Assembly (NCBI GenBank): GCA_945869755.1
Contig: CAMBPW010000014.1
Span: 1-16,523, forward strand
Length of the DNA stretch: 16,523 bases
Direction of reading: 5' to 3'
DNA from: an uncultured Gemella sp.
GTDB taxonomy: Bacteria > Bacillota > Bacilli > Staphylococcales > Gemellaceae
Both the position numbers and the translations under genes were made by a program. The notes beneath the pieces were generated by a model. That model had not been told where the DNA came from and ran no database searches. It saw nothing but the letters and a program-made list of their open reading frames with translations. Below are positions 1 through 6,071 of this stretch, piece after piece (positions within the stretch are counted from its first letter, which is position 1; the number at the start of each line of letters is the position of its first letter).

Positions 1-18
1 TGTTTTCTAAATTTTATA

Positions 19-870
19 TTAATTTATTTTTAAAATAGCTATTCTATCTTTACCATTAATATCTTTTTTTATTTCTATATTGAAATTATTTTTTATTGAT
101 ATTTTTTTTATATCATTTCCTTGTTTATATCCTATTTCAAAGAAAATTAATGAATTATCATTTTGTAAATATTTTTTTGCATTTTCTATTATATTTCTAT
201 AAAAATAAAGTCCATTTTCTTCTGCAAAAAGTGCTATATGAGGATCATAGTTTAAAACATTTTTCTGTATATCATTTTTTTCGTCTTTTGAAATGTATGG
301 AGGATTTGAAATTATTAAATCAAACTTACAATTAATATTGTCAAAAATGTCGGATTTTATAAAATTTATATTAGCTAAATTATTTTCTGCATTTTTTTTG
401 GCTATATTCAAAGCTTCAAAACTTATATCACTAGCTACTATTTCTGTATTTACATTAAGTTGTTCTAATTCTTTTTTTAAAGTAATTGCTATGGCTCCAC
501 TACCTGTACATAAATCTAGTATTTTTAAATTATTTAATTTATTATTTTTTATATATTTTATTACTTCGTATACTAGTTCTTCTGTTTCCATTCTAGGGGA
601 TAATACATCTTTTGTTACACTAAATTTCCTATCATAAAATATTTCAAAACCTACTAAATGACTTAATGGTGTATCTTCATTAATATGAGTTGATATTAAC
701 TTAAAATATGTATCAATTATTTCTTCATCTAATTTTTCAAAAAATTTTGAATTAAATTCTATAGTTGTTTCATCTAGAAGATACATCAATAAAAATTTTG
801 CTAAACTTTCTTCTTTTGCTTGTTCTCGTAAAAGAGAACAAGCCTTATTTAAAGCCTGTTCTCTTCTCAT
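19..870 (-). CDS. prmC: Release factor glutamine methyltransferase
   Basis: PrmC (formerly HemK) transfers a methyl group from S-adenosylmethionine to the glutamine of the GGQ motif of peptide release factors in the cytoplasm. The 283-residue protein has the usual family length. A helical N-terminal substrate-binding region covers about residues 1-85, followed by a Rossmann-type methyltransferase domain. The SAM-binding loop is DLCTGSGA at 119-126, the acidic SAM-ribose strand is VASDIS at 145-150, and the catalytic NPPY motif is at 189-192. The sequence LSPRMETEE near residue 90 matches the conserved PRxxTE segment of the family. The ATG overlaps the prfA stop by one base (TAATG), so translation is probably coupled to that of its substrate RF1. 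No terminator is visible in the 18 bases left of the stop, so the operon probably continues beyond the window. Confidence 0.96.
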   Translation of the reverse strand: MRREQALNKACSLLREQAKEESLAKFLLMYLLDETTIEFNSKFFEKLDEEIIDTYFKLISTHINEDTPLSHLVGFEIFYDRKFSVTKDVLSPRMETEELVYEVIKYIKNNKLNNLKILDLCTGSGAIAITLKKELEQLNVNTEIVASDISFEALNIAKKNAENNLANINFIKSDIFDNINCKFDLIISNPPYISKDEKNDIQKNVLNYDPHIALFAEENGLYFYRNIIENAKKYLQNDNSLIFFEIGYKQGNDIKKISIKNNFNIEIKKDINGKDRIAILKIN

Positions 871-1958
871 TATAATTCTTCACCTTTATTTAATTCTGCC
901 ATTTTTTCCGTTTGCTCTGCAATACGTAAAGCTTCCATTATCTCATCAAGTTTACCTTCAATAATTTGATCAAGTTTTTGAATAGTTAATCCTATACGAT
1001 GATCTGTTACCCTGTTTTGAGGATAGTTATATGTTCTAATTCGTTCTGAACGATCCCCCGTTCCAACTTTTGATTTTCTTTCTGCATCAAATTTAGCTTG
1101 TTCTTCTTGTTGGAATTTATCATATACTCTTGCACGAAGAACTTTCATAGCTTTTTCTTTATTTTTTATTTGTGAACGCTCATCTTGCATAGAAACAACA
1201 ACTCCAGTTGGAATGTGTGTAAGACGAACTGCTGACATAGTAGTATTTACAGATTGCCCTCCTGCACCACTTGATGCGAATGTATCTACACGAATATCAT
1301 TTTCATTAATTTCTATTTCTATTTCTTCTGCTTCTGGTAAAACTACAACAGTTGCTGTAGAAGTATGAATACGACCACTTGATTCTGTAGTTGGAACACG
1401 TTGTACTCTATGAGCTCCACTTTCAAATTTCATTTTTGAATAAACTTCTTCACCTGAAACAATAAATATAGCTTCTTTTATGCCACCAATACCTGTTTCT
1501 GATCTTTCCAACATATCTACTTTCCAACCTTGAGATTCTGCAAATCTAGTGTACATTCTTAATAAATCACCAGCAAATAAGTTTGCTTCATCTCCTCCTG
1601 CAGCACCACGAACCTCTACAACCACGTTTTTACTATCATTAGGATCTTTAGGTAATAACAATATTTTTAATCCTTCTTCCATTGGTGCAAGAGATGGCTC
1701 TAATGATTTTAATTCTTCTTGCATCATCTCTTTCATATCTTTATCTTCTTCTATTTCAAGTAAATCTTTAGTATCATTTATTTGTTGAACAATGCTTTTA
1801 TATTCTCTAAATACTATTACTGTTTTTTCAATAGAACGTTGTTCTTTTGAATATTCCATTAATTTTTTAGTATCACTTACTACATCTGGATCACTCAATA
1901 ACTCATTTAATTTTTCATAACGTTCTTCTACTATTTCAAGCTGATTTAATATTTCCAT
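870..1958 (-). CDS. prfA: Peptide chain release factor 1 (RF1)
   Basis: RF1 recognises UAA and UAG in the ribosomal A site and triggers hydrolysis of peptidyl-tRNA. The protein is 362 residues, the normal size. A helical, coiled-coil-prone N-terminal domain covers about residues 1-100. The codon-reading domain carries the tripeptide-anticodon position as PTT at 189-191, which is the P-x-T form of RF1 rather than the SPF of RF2. The catalytic GGQ is at 233-235 inside SSGAGGQSVNTT; Gln235 is the expected target of PrmC, encoded next. The end of the protein is rich in Glu and Lys. The start is supported by a GGAGGAG ribosome binding site at 1961-1967. The gene begins 12 bases after the tdk stop and overlaps prmC by one base, giving the tdk-prfA-prmC order known from Bacillus and Staphylococcus. 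Confidence 0.98.
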   Translation of the reverse strand: MEILNQLEIVEERYEKLNELLSDPDVVSDTKKLMEYSKEQRSIEKTVIVFREYKSIVQQINDTKDLLEIEEDKDMKEMMQEELKSLEPSLAPMEEGLKILLLPKDPNDSKNVVVEVRGAAGGDEANLFAGDLLRMYTRFAESQGWKVDMLERSETGIGGIKEAIFIVSGEEVYSKMKFESGAHRVQRVPTTESSGRIHTSTATVVVLPEAEEIEIEINENDIRVDTFASSGAGGQSVNTTMSAVRLTHIPTGVVVSMQDERSQIKNKEKAMKVLRARVYDKFQQEEQAKFDAERKSKVGTGDRSERIRTYNYPQNRVTDHRIGLTIQKLDQIIEGKLDEIMEALRIAEQTEKMAELNKGEEL

Positions 1959-1970
1959 AACTCCTCCAAA

Positions 1971-2549
1971 TTACAACTTTACTTTGTGGCAATGACGGCA
2001 TCTTGCTTCATAGCTTTCACTTGCACCTATAACTACAACAGGATCATTGTAACTAGCTGGTTCGCCATTTATTAATCTTTGACTTATGCTAGCTTCATTA
2101 CCACAAACACTGCATACTGCATGTAATTTAGTTACTATTTCACTTATAGCCATAATTTCAGGCATAGGATAAAAAGGTTCTCCCTTAAAATCCATATCCA
2201 GCCCCGCTACTATTACACGTATTCCATCATCTGCCAATTTATTTATAACTTTTAATATATTTGAATCAAAAAATTGAACTTCATCTATACCAATAATATC
2301 ATATTTTTTATTATTTATAAATTTGTATATTTCATCTGCACTAGATATAGAAATAGATTCATAACTATTTCCATTATGCGTTGATACTTTATCAAGTGAA
2401 TATCTATCATCTATAGAAGGTTTAAATAATAAAACATTTTGTTTAGCTATTATTCCACGTTTAATTCTTCGTAACAATTCTTCTGATTTTCCAGAAAACA
2501 TACTTCCACAAATACATTCTATCCAACCTACTTTTCTATTTTCAAACAT
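1971..2549 (-). CDS. tdk: Thymidine kinase
   Basis: Thymidine kinase of the type II (TK1-like) family phosphorylates thymidine to dTMP with ATP in the nucleotide salvage pathway. The protein is 192 residues. The P-loop is GSMFSGKS at 15-22 and the Walker B-like segment with the catalytic glutamate is IDEVQFFD at 88-95. A structural zinc site is visible as two CxxC pairs, Cys146/Cys149 and Cys184/Cys187. The thymidine-binding region near the C-terminus contains VVVIGASESYEARC. The start is preceded by GGAGAA about five bases upstream. The gene lies just after the rpmE2 terminator. A weak possible promoter (TTGTCT, 17 bases, TATTAA) overlaps the right side of that terminator, so tdk may be transcribed partly from it and partly by read-through. 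It heads the tdk-prfA-prmC operon. Confidence 0.97.
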   Translation of the reverse strand: MFENRKVGWIECICGSMFSGKSEELLRRIKRGIIAKQNVLLFKPSIDDRYSLDKVSTHNGNSYESISISSADEIYKFINNKKYDIIGIDEVQFFDSNILKVINKLADDGIRVIVAGLDMDFKGEPFYPMPEIMAISEIVTKLHAVCSVCGNEASISQRLINGEPASYNDPVVVIGASESYEARCRHCHKVKL

Positions 2550-2587
2550 AAATTCTCCAACCTAATTATTTTAATATCATGTAGAAT

Positions 2588-2620
2588 AAAAACAGACAAC
2601 TATTTAAGATGCCTGTTTTT
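2588..2620 (-). terminator. rpmE2 intrinsic terminator, probably bidirectional
   Basis: The arms AAAAACAG (2588-2595) and CTGTTTTT (2613-2620) form an 8-bp stem with one mismatch and a further C-G pair at the loop side. On the minus strand the hairpin ends in TTTTTATT. It begins seven bases after the rpmE2 stop and separates rpmE2 from tdk. The A/T symmetry means it could also act on the plus strand. Confidence 0.8.
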
Positions 2621-2626
2621 AAATTC

Positions 2627-2875
2627 TTACTTGTTGATTCCGTATTTTTTGTTGAAACGTTCAATACGTCCATCTGCTTGAGCAAATCTTTGACGTCCAG
2701 TATAGAATGGGTGTGTATCTGAACTTATTTCCACTTTTAATAATGGATATTCATTTCCATCTTCCCAAACAATTGTTTCTTTAGCTGGTTTTGTTGAACC
2801 ACTTAAAAATTTAAAACCACTTGTAGTATCCATAAAAACTACTTTACGGTAATCTGGGTGAATTCCTTGTTTCAT
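2627..2875 (-). CDS. rpmE2: 50S ribosomal protein L31 type B (zinc-independent)
   Basis: L31 sits at the central protuberance of the large ribosomal subunit and helps bridge the subunits. The protein is 82 residues, begins MKQGIHPDYRKVVF and ends RFNKKYGINK, as in type B L31. It contains no cysteine, so it lacks the CxxC zinc site of type A L31. The start at 2875 is chosen because AAGGAG lies at 2884-2889, eight bases upstream; the in-frame ATG at 2902 would add nine residues that the family lacks and would have no good binding site. The gene stands alone between its own promoter and terminator. It occupies the position next to tdk-prfA-prmC that rpmE has in related bacteria. In B. subtilis the type B gene is repressed by Zur, and a zur gene and a palindrome over this promoter are both present here. 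Confidence 0.95.
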   Translation of the reverse strand: MKQGIHPDYRKVVFMDTTSGFKFLSGSTKPAKETIVWEDGNEYPLLKVEISSDTHPFYTGRQRFAQADGRIERFNKKYGINK

Positions 2876-2946
2876 TTTATTTTCTCCTTCTGCCCTGAAC
2901 ATTTATTATATGAACAGAGTTATTTTTGAGTGAATAAATCACATAC

Positions 2947-2967
2947 CTAATTATTATAAATAATTAG
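2947..2967. promoter_or_regulatory. Palindromic operator candidate on the rpmE2 promoter (Fur-family-like)
   Basis: Two perfect 9-bp arms, CTAATTATT and AATAATTAG, are separated by three bases, and the rpmE2 -10 hexamer lies in the centre. On the minus strand the core TAATAATTA has the TAATnATTA form shared by Fur, PerR and Zur boxes, and the segment starting TTATAAT matches 11 of 14 defined positions of the PerR consensus TTATAATnATTATAA. Placement over the -10 box suggests repression. The region is so A/T-rich that chance symmetry must be considered. Which regulator binds is inference. Confidence 0.45.
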
Positions 2968-2981
2968 AAAAAAAAAATCAA
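2953..2981 (-). promoter_or_regulatory. rpmE2 promoter
   Basis: The -35 box TTGATT (2976-2981) is 17 bases from a perfect -10 box TATAAT (2953-2958) on the minus strand. Transcription should start near 2946, leaving a leader of about 70 bases before the rpmE2 ATG at 2875. The spacer includes a run of eight T. A second TATAAT further downstream near 2908 lacks a good -35 partner. Confidence 0.8.
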
Positions 2982-2999
2982 GCATTATTTATTAATTTT

Positions 3000-3099
3000 T
3001 GTCAACTTTTTATATTTACATATATTATATTTACTTTTAAATAAAAAAATATATCTGTCAATAAAACAAGTTGACACTTTTTTCGAAAAAGTATTGACA
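3000..3099. repeat. Cluster of four TTGACA hexamers between rpmE2 and rpsP
   Basis: TTGACA occurs on the minus strand at 3000-3005 and 3056-3061 and on the plus strand at 3071-3076 and 3094-3099. The middle pair forms an inverted repeat with nine bases between the arms. Between the two plus-strand copies lies a near-palindrome, ACTTTTT and AAAAAGT around TCG (3076-3092). Only the copy at 3094 has a well-spaced -10 box. This is the bulk of the gene-free stretch 2903-3220; I see no open reading frame of interest in it. Confidence 0.6.
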
Positions 3100-3122
3100 T
3101 TAAATTATTATAATGTTAGAAT
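3094..3122 (+). promoter_or_regulatory. rpsP promoter
   Basis: A perfect -35 TTGACA (3094-3099) and a -10 TAGAAT (3117-3122) are separated by 17 bases. The start point would be near 3129, giving a leader of roughly 90 bases. A TATAAT at 3109-3114 is only nine bases from this -35 and has no partner at the right distance. Confidence 0.8.
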
Positions 3123-3151
3123 ATTTACTAGCTTAAAACTTAGCTTATTGT

Positions 3152-3202
3152 TTCAACTTTTCATTAAATACCCATAAACACACACATAAATAAAAAGTTG
3201 AA
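3152..3202 (+). promoter_or_regulatory. Long-range hairpin in the rpsP leader
   Basis: TTCAACTTTT (3152-3161) and AAAAGTTGAA (3193-3202) are perfect 10-base complements separated by 31 bases. The right arm ends four bases before the AAAGGAG ribosome binding site (3207-3213). A further copy of TCAACTTTT lies upstream of the promoter at 3002-3010. The structure could influence ribosome access or mRNA stability; this is inference, and I do not recognise it as a known ribosomal-protein leader family. Confidence 0.45.
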
Positions 3203-3220
3203 TATTAAAGGAGTATTAAA

Positions 3221-3493
3221 ATGGCAGTAAAAATCCGTTTAAAAAGATTAGGTGCTAAAAAATCACCTTTTTACCGTATAGTTGTTGCTGATTCAAGAGC
3301 ACCACGTGATGGGCGTTCTATTGAAACAATTGGTACTTATAATGCAGTTAAAGAACCAGCTGAAATCAATATTAATGAAGAATTAGCTTTAAAATGGTTA
3401 GGAAATGGAGCTCAACCATCAGATACAGTTAGAAGCTTACTTTCTAAAGAAGGAATATTAAAAAAATTCCACGAATCTAAATTAAATAAATAA
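3221..3493 (+). CDS. rpsP: 30S ribosomal protein S16
   Basis: S16 is a small-subunit protein that binds 16S rRNA early in 30S assembly. The 90-residue protein begins MAVKIRLKRLGAKKSPFYRIVVADSR, shown here only to mark the family signature between residues 2 and 26, and continues with the conserved RDGRSIETIGTYN at 29-41. The start has AAAGGAG seven bases upstream. It is the only plus-strand gene in the window and is a single-gene unit, with its own promoter, a long leader and an immediate terminator. In many Bacilli rpsP is followed by khpA, rimM, trmD and rplS; none of these is next to it here. Confidence 0.98.
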   Translation: MAVKIRLKRLGAKKSPFYRIVVADSRAPRDGRSIETIGTYNAVKEPAEININEELALKWLGNGAQPSDTVRSLLSKEGILKKFHESKLNK

Positions 3494-3519
3494 AACGTAG
3501 TTTAACACTACGTTTTTTT
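3492..3519 (+). terminator. rpsP intrinsic terminator
   Basis: AAAACGTAG (3492-3500) pairs perfectly with CTACGTTTT (3508-3516) around a seven-base loop, followed by a T run to 3519 and more T beyond. The stem overlaps the rpsP stop codon. The interval 3520-3580 up to the facing tRNA terminator is A/T-rich and holds nothing I recognise. Confidence 0.92.
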
Positions 3520-3580
3520 ATTTTTATAAAAATCATTAATTCTTTATTAAAATATTAATTATTATATAGTATATTTTAGA

Positions 3581-3615
3581 AAAAATAAAAAACTCAAGAA
3601 ATTTTCTTGAGTTTT
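3581..3615 (-). terminator. tRNA-Arg intrinsic terminator
   Basis: AAAACTCAAGAA (3589-3600) pairs perfectly with TTCTTGAGTTTT (3604-3615). On the minus strand the hairpin is followed by a T-rich tract formed by the A run at 3581-3592. It starts five bases after the tRNA 3' end and faces the rpsP terminator, insulating two convergent units. Confidence 0.9.
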
Positions 3616-3620
3616 ATTGA

Positions 3621-3694
<74 letters not shown>

Positions 3695-3725
3695 ATATTA
3701 TATACTGTGATTAAAACACTATAAC

Positions 3726-3754
3726 ATTATACTATTCAAAGTTACATTTGTCAA
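3726..3754 (-). promoter_or_regulatory. tRNA-Arg promoter (perfect consensus)
   Basis: TTGACA (3749-3754) and TATAAT (3726-3731) are separated by exactly 17 bases, a full match to the vegetative sigma-factor consensus. Initiation near 3719 gives a 5' leader of about 25 bases before the mature tRNA. The promoter lies between the rpsO terminator and the tRNA. Confidence 0.93.
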
Positions 3755-3763
3755 CAAATATTT

Positions 3764-3798
3764 AAAAAAAGCAGAAGATTTTTTTAAAAATCTTCTGC
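3764..3798 (-). terminator. rpsO operon intrinsic terminator
   Basis: GCAGAAGATTTTT (3771-3783) and AAAAATCTTCTGC (3786-3798) are perfect complements, giving about a 12-bp stem with a four-base loop. Seven T follow on the minus strand (3764-3770). It begins nine bases after the rpsO stop and ends the long cshB-to-rpsO unit. Confidence 0.93.
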
Positions 3799-3807
3799 AA
3801 GTCAAAA

Positions 3808-4080
3808 TTATCTTCTTAATCCTAAAGATTTAATTAATTCACGATATCTTTGAATATCTTTTCTAATTAAATAATCTAATAAATGACGACGACGGAAAAC
3901 TTTTTTTAGTAATCCACGACGACCTGCATGATCTTTTTTATGTGTATTTAAATGTGCTGTTAAAGCATCAATCTCAGCTGTTAAAACTGCGATTTGTACT
4001 TCTGGTGAACCTGTATCTGATTCATGAGTACGATATTTTGCGATAATTTCATTTTTTCTTTCTTGACTAATTGCTGCCAT
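3808..4080 (-). CDS. rpsO: 30S ribosomal protein S15
   Basis: S15 binds the three-way junction of the 16S rRNA central domain and contacts the 50S subunit. The protein is 90 residues, close to the family's usual 88-89. The signatures THESDTGSPEVQIAVLTAEI (residues 18-37), HKKDHAGRRGLL (47-58) and RRRHLLDYL (63-71) are present. Translation starts at an ATG with GGAGGTG, a full match to the 16S 3' end, at 4085-4091. That site can pair with an upstream leader segment, as described separately. The gene follows ribF without a terminator, giving the truB-ribF-rpsO order seen in B. subtilis, and also has its own promoter at 4163-4191. Confidence 0.98.
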   Translation of the reverse strand: MAAISQERKNEIIAKYRTHESDTGSPEVQIAVLTAEIDALTAHLNTHKKDHAGRRGLLKKVFRRRHLLDYLIRKDIQRYRELIKSLGLRR

Positions 4081-4084
4081 ATGG

Positions 4085-4133
4085 CACCTCCGTTATTTAA
4101 TTTTCTCCTTAATCTTAGTGTAAAATCGGAGTG
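4085..4133 (-). promoter_or_regulatory. rpsO leader with sequestered ribosome binding site (candidate S15 autoregulatory element)
   Basis: On the minus strand CACTCCG (4127-4133) can pair with CGGAGGTG (4085-4092), seven base pairs with one bulged G, covering the whole rpsO ribosome binding site. Immediately inside, ATTTT (4122-4126) pairs with AAAAT (4100-4104). A second purine-rich AAGGAG lies at 4105-4110 inside the loop and could compete for the same CTCC. S15 is known to repress its own mRNA through differently shaped leaders in several bacterial groups. That this element does so here is inference. Confidence 0.45.
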
Positions 4134-4162
4134 TTTTTATACCATGAATAAGGGACTTCTAT

Positions 4163-4191
4163 ATTCTACACTATTTTATATTTTTTTTCAA
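4163..4191 (-). promoter_or_regulatory. Internal rpsO promoter
   Basis: TTGAAA (4186-4191) and TAGAAT (4163-4168) are separated by 17 bases. The -35 box starts just after the ribF stop. Initiation near 4156 gives a leader of about 75 bases containing the structure at 4085-4133. It allows S15 synthesis independent of the upstream genes. Confidence 0.7.
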
Positions 4192-4193
4192 TA

Positions 4194-5141
4194 CTATATA
4201 ATCATATTATTAAAATTTATTTTATTTTTTTCAGCAAAAATCTTATCTTTTTCTAATTGAAATTTTAATTCAATTATATCATTGAATTTTCTCTCTAATC
4301 TTATAAAATCATAGAAATAAATTTCAATATTCTCGTTGTATATATCCATATCAAAATTTAAAATATGAGTTTCTATAAATATTTCATTACCATTTGATAC
4401 AGTAGGATTATTACCTATATTAGTTATACCTTTATAGTATTCATTTTTTACTTTTAATACAGTTAAATATACTCCTTTTTTTTCTGGAAGTACAAAATTA
4501 TCTGTTATTAACAAATTTGCAGTAGGAAAATTTATAGTTCTACCTAGTTGCCTACCTTTTATAACAATACCTTTTAAACAATAAAATCTGTTAGTGTATA
4601 AAAAATATTTTTTGAAATTACCTTCAACTACATATTTTTTTATTAGTGTAGAAGATATTGTCTTATTATCTAATAACTTTTCATTAATTTTATTTACCGC
4701 AATTTTTTTATTAGTATATTTTTCTATAAATTCAGGTGTTCCTTCTCCTTTATAACCAAATGAATAGTCATAGCCACAAAATATTTCAACTGCATTTAAC
4801 GTTAATAATACTTTTTCTACAAAATTTTCCTTTGATAACATCCTTAATTGTTCATTAAACTGTAAAATGTACAATTCTTCTATTCCATATTGCTCTAATA
4901 ATTCTACTTTTAAATTGTTAGGTGTTAATAAAGGAATTTTCTTATTAGTAAAATATTCTTTAGGATTTTTATCAAAAGTTATTAAAGTAGCTACTTTGTT
5001 TTTTAATTTAGAACTTTTTACTACGCCTTCAATAATCTCTTGATGTGCTAGATGAATTCCATCAAAAAAACCTAATGCAATTATTCTTTCTTTATCGTCT
5101 ATTTCTAATTGTTTTAAGTTTGAAATCTCAAACAATTTCAT
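4194..5141 (-). CDS. ribF: Bifunctional riboflavin kinase / FAD synthetase
   Basis: RibF converts riboflavin to FMN with ATP and then adenylylates FMN to FAD. The 315-residue protein has the usual two domains. The N-terminal nucleotidyltransferase domain carries GFFDGIHLAH at 24-33 (HLAH in place of the usual HxGH), a CGYDYSFGYKGEG segment at 122-134 and ISST at 162-165. The C-terminal flavokinase domain begins near residue 185 with GRQLGRTINFPTAN at 196-209 (Asn replaces the usual Gly before FPTAN) and the IETHILNFD segment at 256-264 with the expected catalytic glutamate. The ribosome binding site is modest (GAAGG, about eight bases from ATG). It starts 15 bases after truB and runs on toward rpsO. 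No FMN riboswitch is visible nearby. Both substitutions are mild and the enzyme is probably active. Confidence 0.93.
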   Translation of the reverse strand: MKLFEISNLKQLEIDDKERIIALGFFDGIHLAHQEIIEGVVKSSKLKNKVATLITFDKNPKEYFTNKKIPLLTPNNLKVELLEQYGIEELYILQFNEQLRMLSKENFVEKVLLTLNAVEIFCGYDYSFGYKGEGTPEFIEKYTNKKIAVNKINEKLLDNKTISSTLIKKYVVEGNFKKYFLYTNRFYCLKGIVIKGRQLGRTINFPTANLLITDNFVLPEKKGVYLTVLKVKNEYYKGITNIGNNPTVSNGNEIFIETHILNFDMDIYNENIEIYFYDFIRLERKFNDIIELKFQLEKDKIFAEKNKINFNNMII

Positions 5142-5156
5142 AATAATACCTTCTAT

Positions 5157-6071
5157 TTACTCTATATTTTTCGGGAAAGTAGTTTTTATTGATAACAATT
5201 CATCATCTATATTTTTTAAATAATAAATTGCTATTGCTTCTTCTTGATATGTAAAAACTATCCCTGATTTAAAATCTAGTTGGGGAAATTGATCTTTTCT
5301 AAATCTTAAACCATTCATAACTTTATGTGCTCTAAATTTTGGTAGTTCATAAAACTTATAATCTTTTAAAGCAAGTTCCTTTTTTAATAATATATTTTCT
5401 ACATTTGAACATTTTTTTATTTCATCTAAAGTGTATGTATTATCTATAGTTATCTCTCCACTTGCTGTTCTAGTTAATTTACTCATACAACTAGGGATAT
5501 TTAGCTTTTCTCCAATTTGTGTCGCTAATGTTCTTATATATGTTCCTTTTCCACAGTGAATATTTATAGTGAAATAAAAGTGATTGTTTTTATAATAACA
5601 GCTATCTTCTAATATTTCAAGGCTATAAATATTTACTTTTCTTGAAGGAATTTTTACATTGAAATCTCCTTTTCTTGCATATTCGTATAATTTTTTTCCA
5701 TTAACTTTTATTGCAGAATATATAGGTGGTGTTTGTACTATTTCTCCAACTAGACCTTCACATATATGTTTTAAATTTTCTATAGATATATTTGTAACTT
5801 TTTTTTCTTCTAATATTTCTCCACTAATATCTTCTGTTGTTGTTTTTATACCTAAACAAATTTCTGCACAGTATTTTTTCCCTAAATTCATTGCATAGTC
5901 GCTAACTTTAGTACTATTCCCTAATAATACTAATAATACGCCATCAACATCAGGATCAAGAGTTCCTGCATGTCCGATTTTTTTCATATTTAAAATTTTT
6001 CTTAATTTAAATACTACATCATGACTTGTTATACCTTTTTCTTTATATACAGGTAATATCCCATTTAACAT
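5157..6071 (-). CDS. truB: tRNA pseudouridine(55) synthase
   Basis: TruB isomerises U55 in the T loop of tRNAs to pseudouridine and also helps tRNA fold. The protein is 304 residues, the family norm. The catalytic motif GHAGTLDPDVDG spans 33-44, with Asp39 as the expected nucleophile. Further family blocks are PPIYSAIKVNGKKLYEYAR near residue 115, GKGTYIRTLATQIGEKL near 174-190, and a C-terminal PUA-like region. The ATG overlaps the zur stop by one base (TAATG), so translation is likely coupled. In many bacteria truB follows rbfA in the nusA-infB operon; here it follows a metal-responsive regulator instead, and ribF comes 15 bases later. Confidence 0.96.
   Translation of the reverse strand: MLNGILPVYKEKGITSHDVVFKLRKILNMKKIGHAGTLDPDVDGVLLVLLGNSTKVSDYAMNLGKKYCAEICLGIKTTTEDISGEILEEKKVTNISIENLKHICEGLVGEIVQTPPIYSAIKVNGKKLYEYARKGDFNVKIPSRKVNIYSLEILEDSCYYKNNHFYFTINIHCGKGTYIRTLATQIGEKLNIPSCMSKLTRTASGEITIDNTYTLDEIKKCSNVENILLKKELALKDYKFYELPKFRAHKVMNGLRFRKDQFPQLDFKSGIVFTYQEEAIAIYYLKNIDDELLSIKTTFPKNIE

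Noticed and set aside
189..191. RF1 PTT instead of PAT as a sign of altered codon reading
   Set aside because: These numbers are prfA residue positions (DNA near 1386-1394). The middle residue varies in RF1 of Bacillota, so PTT is normal.
96..637. Plus-strand open frames opposite prmC
   Set aside because: They lie fully inside prmC, lack ribosome binding sites and read as low-complexity Phe/Ile/Leu protein, as expected for the reverse of AT-rich coding DNA.
2876..2902. Longer rpmE2 with nine extra N-terminal residues
   Set aside because: The AAGGAG site at 2884-2889 would lie inside the extension, and family members start MKxGIHP.
3071..3114. Second rpsP promoter from TTGACA 3071 with TATAAT 3109
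   Set aside because: The spacing is 32 bases, far from 17; TATAAT 3109 has no -35 at a workable distance.
4093..4110. Tiny upstream frame after AAGGAG in the rpsO leader (ATT AAA TAA)
   Set aside because: It would need an ATT start and encode two residues; no support beyond the purine-rich site.
4024..4260. Plus-strand 78-codon frame across rpsO start and ribF end
   Set aside because: It is antisense to the rpsO start, promoter and ribF end, with hydrophobic low-complexity translation and no start signals.
5142..5156. FMN riboswitch upstream of ribF
   Set aside because: Only 15 bases separate truB and ribF, and no riboswitch core is present.
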